The notes under the pieces: model-generated
What the model was told of the DNA's origin: nothing
The model's input: the letters and a program-made list of their open reading frames with translations, nothing else
Database searches by the model: none
DNA from: RGIG5050 sp045636065
GTDB taxonomy: Bacteria; Verrucomicrobiota; Kiritimatiellia; RFP12; UBA1067
Assembly (NCBI GenBank): GCA_045636065.1
Contig: JAZTWW010000043.1
Location: 1 to 64,000 of the forward strand
Direction of reading: 5' to 3'
DNA: 64,000 nt
Position numbers and translations under genes: made by a program
Shown: in pieces, positions 20,301 through 28,200 of the stretch
Position numbering within the stretch: position 1 is the stretch's first letter
Layout: the number at the start of each line of letters is the position of its first letter

Positions 20301-20480
20301 GACGGCAACACCGCGACGGTGCGCCTTGTCTGGAGCGGCAAGATCAACGTTGGCGTCACGCTCAAGGAGAATCTCGACACATTCGGCAAGATCGACGTGA
20401 CCGAGGAGATCACGCTCGACCTCACCGGCGACAATCCGCGCATCACGGACCTGCACCTCGGACAGAAGATCTCGGCGTAG
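14370..20480 (+). CDS. giant predicted type III effector, type B leader (2,036 aa)
   Basis: ATG 14370 is preferred to an upstream in-frame start at 14313 because AGGAGG lies 6 nt before it and MSINLSNVNITIQQFQEIAS matches the leader of the stub at 20527. No signal peptide. The N-terminal module ends with RPLSRQQIRSIL (about residue 104). The body is long, helical and Ala-rich. Residues about 1270-1345 (LALGYAPGELARLQQVADFY ... GGRFVSSAENFAAGL) are homologous to the same order of motifs in genes 20754 and 32684. Residues about 1687-1730 (TLSKNAETGVITIRYSEP) match gene 32684 at about 268. The last ~30 residues (GKIDVTEEITLDL..LHLGQKISA) match the remnant at 46497. No enzyme fold was recognised. 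Confidence 0.65.
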   Translation: MSINLSNVNITIQQFQEIASGKYNAGEVKLTSETSLGKINNHVGYGGTNNDTISHDEVLAIKDAFVRALSKSGVGVNALAEIRRRIGLAPDPLSPKALVERSIRPLSRQQIRSILDEHRDEINLATGAQTVRTHAEIYARHGDEAIARYERTRRAVNIAFMQSRNLDGNRRILDLQRVIAGDIHFCTGEDRTRLISSAEMLRAEILRLAGNGALSEDPNSTITVRKGDGSTVTLGLGMSKRDFIDKLDDRLLQLRSDRQAPQSTIDAHNEYRLAKAGGAEGKANWLASLQDNPLGGFKARAVAVGMLVEFGILDNASLALLNKVSDQDAITFVSFLMTNPDSLKGQQLRDSAAFQHLVQQAAANAQVPQNRQAYIPVPSPEEFNQELNDKLRGNLDRAPLRFKRMVDEMRSELTAAFGAEAVPANMRIGDMGVSNQLYTALAGDNNRLQDYATPEALKARLMPEARKECAKRFFAAALTPMLKLYGLPEVVATAVTNNLFNRHPEICERLLQARNPTEASAIVGGFKNEIDEAMRRKAAVDSCKANVQGWAREEMARQMGIPVASLEGMGVNFNQLVAKASRLASKICDGEDAANTDAEIETKFRAMARAAATERATLLAQADGLEGVSPQTRDEIKRQLMMIDVVTGLDLAAIKAALGDVHAGDLMPALEDGSARNDALNMLGTVGQRVKGAAAAYINANNGTPELLQAVTKIMLAIAVCDQPGLVDRLDQFMNRPEMFGVNLADLTRIDGLPDIALHADIFMTIVPEEGFSADSAAIAGGIATGRLPPLAAQAINRAFADLGLANLSAEAKTAMLAGAAGQALAAQVRALRIPCTPTVLRGLARMHFANAAAVEAAKRYAAVLGQTHGLEVDADSARRTQEALFARFPDLAGKVATAMSNAAARGENARIAANNVLKDYTKEIEIAIRAFRDVTLADAGALETAAARIADRTGLDENTVRSRLDLGALSFAGGGVFANLRDGIGRDLANPNVPLERPEDYDLAGIRERCNQELERFIEQKAGVIAAIDTLGAGDAVKGELVSQALAKRDWNDPEIVNTARQILSGPAMQAQIAVLGSVLKPENLANLPNEDVLRAVERFAAAVNGAIGNANPHAAIVRDIIVHAVVGQLGETFATTMEKLVATGRFDQIDRMAAGKAGDDAVYAKRFIGIAYANLANEWTTDDIAGRFGAGDPDRELKARVKAAVTKGPELFAKYSVGLEEAQKAILKAFIATLDLRTDTLSASEWAIRMKLVEFRIAGEGFTTEGSAARAEALALGYAPGELARLQQVADFYRQATNCTDVEAYMAAINPKSDARRLFAFGGRFVSSAENFAAGLRLQREFKAWFAETAALVQQHRNQPQDGGSITVIHADPLLFKPEAAIAFEKFLFEEIALNEALPLDAENPRAVFEMEANPATRFIGRGYTNGCIATVAQIPPEKRSFMYKVFDLIAPLGANRVQAQVRGLGLNDSVELIARIFRNYDQIAEMDRTGTLTRESFFARFYPDVPGAGKMTNHEIIRASTNIVQTAFRTNPAKIVAGSSYVTDCGLTATEAVEAVNSGKIVQRAPYVAAGTVSISEFGTPAGARSQAVLDLLRPSFPTFGQAELPAVTEAGKSFKAVFPDTTTLTSANNAQANVIAEKLAEFCGDAHLAQLESVYLAFTQGAEGPVCGAFMDLGIHTNEHMPLTYTLSKNAETGVITIRYSEPEGFPVKFSWEATIDTDGKVATTPMTAKVESIPVGLARNVAAVAARRMGKQLGEAQLGRAAELIAQHCVEMNVKNAGLFANFIVQLPLDGDEKDIQRAVSMANSIRQWRDIDIVDPTIAEVEAVVKDEAIDDLASYMGPNYAGQFEDPNPTLYRAFVVDVNRATVVIGDKVHEVSRTNVPQALAEFKQALDGKPNSQKAISSLMHQGSAMRTMRLQIKQDAAPTARRPQPQSSCRQPGAEKFVNRTGNPALFQVPMIVEDPTSRYELQLSDDGNTATVRLVWSGKINVGVTLKENLDTFGKIDVTEEITLDLTGDNPRITDLHLGQKISA

Positions 20481-20526
20481 CAAGGTCGACAGAGTGTAAA
20501 CAAACTTCAAACAGAGTGACAAAGCA

Positions 20527-20682
20527 ATGGCCATCGATCTCAAAAACGTGAACATCTCGCTGAACGAGTTCCAGCGGATCTCGTCGGGCCGGTACAATGC
20601 GGGCGAGGTGAAGCTACGGGATGCGAAGATGATCGAACAGCCGCCGCAACAGCCGCAAGCGCAACCGGTTGCCAATCCGTAA
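20527..20682 (+). CDS. 51-residue effector leader stub, type B
   Basis: Begins MAIDLKNVNISLNEFQRISS and continues GRYNAGEVKL, matching residues 1-30 of the 2,036-residue effector, then ends in a Gln/Pro-rich tail (EQPPQQPQAQPVANP). It is only a secretion-signal-like segment. The TAA stop overlaps the first bases of the next effector box. Upstream, GTGTAAAC at 20494 is half a box, with no AAC 15 nt before it. Probably a remnant of a duplicated effector 5' end. Confidence 0.55.
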   Translation: MAIDLKNVNISLNEFQRISSGRYNAGEVKLRDAKMIEQPPQQPQAQPVANP

Positions 20683-20703
20683 CCTTTTGCCGCGGGGAGT
20701 GTA
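20681..20703 (+). promoter_or_regulatory. effector box before gene 20754
   Basis: AAC-N15-GTGTA with spacer CTTTTGCCGCGGGGA, followed by TATAGGGCAGAAAACAATTT. It starts within the TAA stop of the stub at 20527 and ends 50 nt before ATG 20754. Confidence 0.6.
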
Positions 20704-20753
20704 TATAGGGCAGAAAACAATTTCAGAACAACAATCCCAAAAGGAGTAAAACA

Positions 20754-22127
20754 ATGATAAACGCAGTCAGCTACCAGTTCGAAAGATTCGTGGAATTCGC
20801 CCAGGAGCGGGTCAAGGCCGGCAAGGATACGGCCATCGCCAGGACGGGCGAAGTGCGCATCGGAGCAGGCACTCCCCTCGAGGAGCGCGCGATCTACTCC
20901 ACCGACAAGACCGACTTCGTCGGCATGACGATCCTTCGCACAAAGGACGCCAAGGCCGCAAACGACGAGGTTCGCGAACTCTTCAGGAAGTCGATTGCCG
21001 AAATGTTCGGTGGGGAGGCGAACATCCCTGACAGCGTCAAGGACGCGATGCTCCTCAAGGACTACGGATCCGGCAAGCCGCTCACCGCGCGCCGTATCCT
21101 CGAGGTCAGCAACGCGATCGAAGCCCTCGACCGTAAAAACATCTTCAGTCCATTCATCGACGAGGACGGCAATCTTGAGAAGCTGGCTTTTGACAACGGC
21201 TTCAAGCGAACCGATTTCGGCAAGCTCAACACGGCGGCCAACTTCCTCATGAAGGAGCTGAACGTCGACGCCAGGACGGCGCTCGGGGCGGTTGTCACGA
21301 ATGGGTCCGCGGCCAACCGCGCAATGAACGCCGGCGCGCCGTACATGAAGGACGAAAGGTCGTTCATGCTGGGCTACGACATTTTCAACAGGATCGAAGA
21401 CATCAACAGGGACAACCTCAAGGCCGCCGCCGAAAACGGGATCGCGATTGCGAAAAAGAACCCCGAGACGTCCCAGCGCATCTCGACCGAGATCGCCAAA
21501 AACCTCAAGCAAAAGTACGAACTGCTGCAACAATACTTGGAGAACTACATCGAGGGGGCAAAACTGCCGAAGGAAATCTTCTCCGACGCGCTGTCGCACT
21601 TCAAGGGTTTTGCCGAGGATATGCGGCTGCTTGACTACTCTGTCAACACCCTCAAAGACATGTCCGACAAGAAAATATACGAGAATCTGTTCGACAAGGA
21701 CGTGTCGGCGTACTTTAGGAATTGCCTGCTCCCTCTCGAAATGAAGGTTAAAGGCACCAAGCAGTACACGCCGGAAATGGAAACGTTCTTCAACCATTTC
21801 TACGACCTCTGCAAGGAGCTGCACGAAGAGCACGTCGCGTTTCGCGACGCCTGCGCGAACGCCTTTGCGCAGAACATGCTCGAGTCCGCGAAGGGCAGGC
21901 TCGTCGCCGCAGCGAACGAGGGCGGCATGGCGACCGGCACTTCGAGCGAGCTTCCGGCGGTAATGCTGGACAAGCTCGGAGAGTTCCTCGCCGAAGACCC
22001 GTTCGGCAACCTCGAAAAGGTGGACAAGTTCTGCACCTACCTCGAGAACAACGGCCCGGCGGCTTTCCACGTCGCCGACGGGAAGGATGTCGACCTCAAC
22101 TGGGTTTACAGGGAGGTCATCGGGTGA
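20754..22127 (+). CDS. predicted type III effector, type C leader (457 aa)
   Basis: 457 residues, no signal peptide, GGAG ribosome site. The leader (YQFERFVEFAQERV) is like gene 32684 (FRTFVEFAEKTQ). The N-terminal module contains ELFRKSIAEMFGGEANIPDS and KDYGSGKPLTARRI (about residue 103-112), nearly the same as in 32684. Next comes the NGFKRTDFGKLNTAANFLMK segment, homologous to the ELxxLxxxAxFY module of 32684 and of the 2,036-residue effector. The C-terminal half is helical and unrecognised. It is followed 126 nt later by the ABC1-kinase effector, which has its own promoter. Confidence 0.6.
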   Translation: MINAVSYQFERFVEFAQERVKAGKDTAIARTGEVRIGAGTPLEERAIYSTDKTDFVGMTILRTKDAKAANDEVRELFRKSIAEMFGGEANIPDSVKDAMLLKDYGSGKPLTARRILEVSNAIEALDRKNIFSPFIDEDGNLEKLAFDNGFKRTDFGKLNTAANFLMKELNVDARTALGAVVTNGSAANRAMNAGAPYMKDERSFMLGYDIFNRIEDINRDNLKAAAENGIAIAKKNPETSQRISTEIAKNLKQKYELLQQYLENYIEGAKLPKEIFSDALSHFKGFAEDMRLLDYSVNTLKDMSDKKIYENLFDKDVSAYFRNCLLPLEMKVKGTKQYTPEMETFFNHFYDLCKELHEEHVAFRDACANAFAQNMLESAKGRLVAAANEGGMATGTSSELPAVMLDKLGEFLAEDPFGNLEKVDKFCTYLENNGPAAFHVADGKDVDLNWVYREVIG

Positions 22128-22211
22128 GGCATCGGACGCCCCCAATGCCAACAAGACGGCGGAGGTGATAAAATGGCTCTCGACTCAAAGCACCCCATCA
22201 AAGTGAAAAAA

Positions 22212-22220
22212 TGGTATAAT
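22212..22220 (+). promoter_or_regulatory. extended -10 promoter (TGGTATAAT) of the ABC1-kinase effector operon
   Basis: TGGTATAAT lies 34 nt before ATG 22254, with AAGGAAGGAG between. No effector box is present here. This giant effector and its downstream chaperone appear to use the housekeeping-type promoter. Confidence 0.65.
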
Positions 22221-22253
22221 GTCATCCGCAATCCTAAGGAAGGAGAGTAAGAT

Positions 22254-25200
22254 ATGCTAGACGGTATTTCGCAGAGCCTCGTCAACATGGCGAGCAAAGT
22301 CGGCAAGGGCGACCTCGACAAGGGGGTTGTATTCGACACGCAGACCGGCAAGTTCGCGGTCAATCGCAATGCGGACCAGATGGGTCTCGGCGACCACAAC
22401 TTCTTCCAGAACGAGGCGCCGACGGAGCTGGGGAGGCAGAACGCCATCATCAGGGGCGCGCTCGCGAACTCCCTCAAGAAGATTCTGTCCGAAGGCGGCG
22501 GATTGATCGGCCAGGCCCAGCAGAAGGCCCTGGACGAGATTTTTGCGACGCTGTTCGGTGCGACGGACGCAACCGGCAAGTACGGATCCGACATTGAAAC
22601 CTACCGTCCGATTTCGGCCCGGACTGTGAAGCAGCTCGTCACCAAGGCCCAGAAGGCGCATGCGCAGGCTGCGCTCGAGGCGCTCCCGGACGGGAGCGCG
22701 AAGATCGACAACGCCGAAAAGCTCATCGCCAAACTCTGCGCCAACGCCTCCCTCTACGGGAAGACGGACACCGTCCAGAAGATGGTGGAGAAGCTAGAAG
22801 GCGACCTCGCCAAGTGCGGCGCCAAGCTCGAGGCGGCGACGACGGAGAGGGCGCGCGCCAAGGCGAAGGCGTCGATCGTCGCGACGGTCGACAAGTTCAT
22901 CCGCGAGGCCTCGAAGCTCGCCGCGAACATGTACGGCGCGGATTCCGCAGTCGACGCCGTCCTGGACGAGTACATGGATTTCAACGACACGTTCCTCGGT
23001 CCCGTGTTCTGCACCCAGTTCCGCCGGCGCGCGATGGGAATGCTCGAGAACGGGATGACCTTCGACGCCTTCAAGGCGAAGATCGGCGCCGCCCTCCCCG
23101 GGATCGTCCAGGAGGCCAGGGCCAACGCCTCATCCCCGCTCCTCCCCGGACAGCCCGGCGTCGCACAGCCCGCGCAGACGGGCCTTTCGCAGGAGACGAT
23201 GGACGCCGTCCGCGCCGGGTTCCAGGCTTCCGCCGCGAACGGACAGGCGCTTGTCCAGAACGGGACGAACCTCGTGTCCGTGCCGAGGTTCTCCGTCGGG
23301 GCGGACAAGTTCGACGCGGTCCTGTTCCTCAAGGGCCAGCCGACGCCTGCGGACAACGCGAAGACTATGGATGCGAGGTTCACCGCGAACCTGCACTCCC
23401 GTGGCGCCGACAGGCCCGCCGTCCGGGTGGTCAATCCCGACGGATCGTTTATTTCGATCCAGAACTGCAATGCATCCCACGTCGACACGGTCTGCGGAGG
23501 GGCCGGCGTGCAGTCCACCGCCGTCAAGGCCGCGATGATGCTCGACCTCGGCAGGCTCGTGGGCGCTCTCGCGGATGAGCTGCATCTCGACGGGATGCTC
23601 CGCAATGGCGTCAAGAAGGGGTGCGACTGCACATTGACGCTCAATTCCGACGGGTCGGTGGACGTCACGCTCGCGACCAAGCCGGGGAGCAGCGTGGAGT
23701 CCTCGCTGACGCTCAGGATCTCGACGGAGGGCGAGCGCACGCTCGTCTCGTTCTCCGGCGTGAAGACGAGCGACGCCTTCGCCGACAAGGTCGAACAGGA
23801 TGCGCGCCGCGCCGTCTTCGTCGCCAAGATGAATCCCGATACCGGCTCCATCGTCAAGATGGCCGCCGCCAAGCTCGCCGAGATCAAGCAGTATGTCGAA
23901 GCGCCGAACGTGTCCGCACGCCTCGGCGAAGCGAACGCGGCCATCCTCCAGGAGTCCGTTACCGCGGTTTTCAACGGACTCATCGGCGAACTGCGCCACC
24001 TCGCGGACGATCCCGCAGCGCGTCTCGAGAAGACGCCCGACCAGTACGAAAGGGACTTCGCCACGCAGCTCGGCAACCTGCGCCAGCGCACGATCGAGCG
24101 CATCCAGTCCAACCTCTTCCTCGTCGGCGACTTCAGGGACAGCCTCAGGCGCATCGAGAGCCGGTGCAACGCCGCGGCCGCCAAGCTGGATGCTGCGGGG
24201 ATGAGCAATCTTGCGAACGTCGCGAGGGATTTCCTGGCGCGGACCAACGACTACCTCCGGGACATGCAGTCCAACTTCGTCCTCTCGGGGGAGGTGTCCG
24301 AGCAGGCGGCGAGGGAGCTGACGGCGGCGGTGAAGGCGTTCGCCGAACGCGCCGGCAACGTATTCGCCGCGTTCGAGGCAAAGGACAGGCCGACGACGGA
24401 GGACGGCTTGGCGCTTGCGACCGGACTCGCGGCGCTGCGCTGCCCGGTGCTGGCGTTCAGGACGTTCTCCGAGAGCGCCCGCACCGCGATGCTGTCCGCG
24501 AGCGGACTCCTCTCCACCGAGGCCGTCGACCGGGCGGCGATCGGAAAGCCCGGATACGGCCCCGCGGCCGCGGCGGTCTCCGAGTTCGCGGACACCGTGA
24601 ACGATCTGCTCTCGCAGGCGGGCAAGTGGAGGAACAACGCCCTGGCCACGGAGTTCAGGCAGCTCGCCGAGGGCAAGCTCCAGCGCATCGTCCAGACGGT
24701 CAAGGACGGCATCGACAGCGGCGCGGATCTGAGCCGGGGCATCGGCGGGGTCCTCGCCAAGGAGCTGAAGCCGCTCTTCGACGCCTTCGCGAACTACGAG
24801 CGCCAGGACATCCAGGAGACGTTCGCCGCGAAGGTCGACGCGCACATCGCCACGCTCAGGGACGCCCTGGAGCGCGGCGTGAGCGTAAACGGCGTCCGCG
24901 TTCCGCTGAGCGACGCCCAGCGTGCCGACGTGGACGATGCGATCGTCCGGGTCGACGCCCTCAAGGAGGGGCTCCAGAACGTGCAGGGCAACAACCGTCC
25001 GATCACCCGCGAGAGCCTTGCGGCGCTCACGGCCAGACTCGGCGGCGCCGTTGAGAGGTTCATGGCGAAGCTCGCGAATCCGGGTCCAAGCCGCGCCCCG
25101 AGGCAGAACTACTTCACCAGCGTCTTCGGCGGGCTCGGCGCTAGGATAGAGAGCGACGCCGACTACCGCATCAGACTCCCCGCGGTGCAGGCGGACTACA

Positions 25201-28200
25201 ACCAATCCGCCACCAACGCGGCGAATCCCTTCGCGGGGCAGGGCGGCGCGGGCTTTGCGTCCTTCGACGAGCTCTCGCGCACCGTCCGCGCTGAGATCGC
25301 GATCGGCAGGACGATCAACGCGGACAACCCCGAGCTCAAGGCGATGGCGCTCGACATCTTCCACGAACTCGAGGAGGCGAGGCCGTTCCTGGACATCAAC
25401 GCGGAAAACAACATCGTCGGCTTCAAGCAGATCGGCGACGGCAAGCCCGGCGAACTCGTCGTCGCCGCCGCGCTGAAGGCGGCGGTCGCCAGACGTACTG
25501 CGGAATGCGTCGCGGAGCTGGCGACGCTCCAGAACGGTGCCGCGCTCGATGTCGAGAAGTACACCGGCCCCGCCGGGATGACGGCGCTGAAGGCGGCCAT
25601 CAGGGAGTCCTTCGCGGCCGAGATCGACCGCTACGCCGATGTCGTCGAGGCGGCGGGGAGGCCGGTCGCGGAACTTCTTCCGGGGGAGGTCCTGAAACGC
25701 GGCAACGACGTGTTCGGACTGGACCTCGAATACATCCGCAAGGAGGGCAAGCTCGAAGCGCTCAAGACGATCGTCCTCGGAATGATCACCTCGGACTCCC
25801 GCGAGGCCTACCTGACGCTCAAGGCCGAGGACCCCGAAGCCGCCGACCGGATGATGGATCGGTGGCTGCACCAGCGGGAGCCGCTCACAGACCAGCTGCA
25901 GTCCGCCCTGATAGTTGACGGCGCGTCGCTCAAGGGCCTTAAGGCGTCGCTCCTTGACGGCTCCCTGCCGCTCGACGGCAGCATCAACCTGGCGACCGCG
26001 CTTCTGCTGCAGTACCTCTGCAAGTACGGCAGCGAAAACGCGGGGGAGCCGGAGCTTGGGTCCGCAGGGTTCGCGAATCCCACTGCTGGCGAGAACCTGG
26101 CCCTCCTCGTCAGGAACGGCCTGACGCCCGAAAAGATCGCCCAGTTCTGCAGTGCCGCCGACGCGGAGAATCCGGTTCAAGCGGCCCTCGATCCCAGCCA
26201 CAAGGCGTTCGCGCTCTTTTCGCGCCTTTCAGGCCTGTTCTTGATCAACCGATGCGACGCCGGCGGCCTCGACGCGTTGTCCATGCGCATCGTGGGAAAG
26301 CACCTCAGCGATTTGACCGCAGAGGACGATAATATGATCGTTGCCCTGCGTCTGGGCGTGCGGGATGCCTCCCCGGAGGAATACAGGAGCGTCAGCGCCT
26401 ACGAACTCGATCCGTTTACGAGGCTCGACGACGCCCAGAAGGCCGGCGCCATGTTCTTCATGCGCACCGCCACGCCGACCACCGCCCATATGCCGGAGAC
26501 GATGGCCATCTACCGTGCACTGAAGGCGATGTCCGCGCCGAACGGTCCGGCCGAGTCGGAGGTGACGTACAACGGAGTCCGCTTCACGCTTCGCCTGGAG
26601 AACGGCGTCCTCACCGCGAAGGAGCACGTGAACATCGAGAAATGGGAGCTGCGCCCGGGATGGGACCAGGCGCACCACGAGGTCGATAAGGTGCGCCGCG
26701 ACGTCTCGATCCCGATCGTGTGCCCGCTCGACGTGCGGGGCTTCATCGGACAGATCGAGGAGGAAATCGCGGCCCATGCGACGGCCTACGGACGCGAAGC
26801 CGCGCTCGCGCTCTTCACCGCCGAGGGATTCGACGCGGGCTCCAGCCGCGCCCGCCAGCTCGCGCTGAACGTGATCTCCGGCATAACGGGCACGCTCGCG
26901 GCGGAACTCTGCCACGTGCCCACCACGAGCCTCGTCGAACTCGCGCGCGGCATGCTGCAGACCGCCGGCGACCCGAAGGCGTTCTTCAAGGAGAGGCTCG
27001 CCGGACTCGGCGGCGACGGCGTGCCGCGCTTCAACGGCGCGGCCACGCTCGAACTCTACAGGAAGATGCAGGCGGCCGACCGGCACCAGGTCGACGAGAT
27101 GGTCAGGATCCCCGAGGAGCCCAAGACCCGGGAAGGCGAGACGCTCGCCCAGGCGTCCCTGCGCCGCGTCCACGAGTTCATCGCCGAACTCGTCATGCCG
27201 GACGACACGACTCGCTACGACATTGACCGCGACGCCGGGAAGACGGATGCGGACATCATGCGCCGGACGCTGCTCTCCCATAAGGCCGAACTCCGCGTGA
27301 TCCTCCGCTCGCTCGGCACCGACACGGACCTCCTGGACACTTTCAGCCTCGCCACCGGCGACGCCGTCAACAACGTGGTGCCGCGTACACACGAGGTCAC
27401 CACGGCGCTCAAGTCGCGCATGCTGCAGCTGAAGTCCATGGTGGATGCCGCGGGCGGAATCGACGCCTTCTACCTCGCGCTGGAGGCGAACGACGGCGCC
27501 GGCGTCCCCGGCCTTGCCGACTTCCTCAACGGCTTCACCGCCGACCTCGCCGCGGCATCGGACAAGGTGCTCGCGAAGATGCAGGGCGTCCTCACCGCAA
27601 GGCTCTCCGCCGCGTTCCGCGAGTCAACTGCGTCCGCCAAGAACAAGCCGCTCTGGCAGAAGACGCTTGACGAGATCGCGGGCGCCGGAACGCTTGACGT
27701 CGATACCGGCTACGGACAGCTCCTCATGGAGGCGCTTTCGACCTACTTCTCCAAGATGGAGCCGATCGACCGCCACCGCATGGCGTCCTCGCTGCTGCGC
27801 TACGCAGGCTCCGACTCCAATTCGGGCGAGATACTGGGCGCGCTTATCAAGGGCGCGGGCCCGGTGCTGCAGAAGCTCATGCAGGGACTCCCGCAGACAG
27901 CGCTTCCGGCGGACCTCCGCCAGGCGGTGACGGATCTCAAGAGCAACCTCCCGTCCATCCCGCCGGAGATGGTCCGCGCCACGCTCCTCGACATGGTCCA
28001 GCGCTCCAACGGGCGCATCACGTCGATCGAGCTGACGAAGTCCCTCGGCGCGGCGACGGTCGGACAGGCGTTCCTCTGCAAGATCGTGACGGTCGACAAC
28101 CCCGCGGGCGAGGAGTGCGTCATCAAGATCCTGCGTCCGGACGTCCAGGCCCGCGCACGCCGCGAGCGCGACCTCTTCCTCGACATCGCGAAGCGGACGA

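Noticed and set aside
14577..22154. Long minus-strand frames (505, 787 and 908 codons) opposite the effectors
   Set aside because: Arg-rich, low-complexity translations mirror the codon bias of the plus-strand effectors, which have leaders, ribosome sites and homologous modules.
23130..26201. A 1,023-codon minus-strand frame
   Set aside because: Antisense to the ABC1 effector; no start signal, no motif and typical shadow composition.
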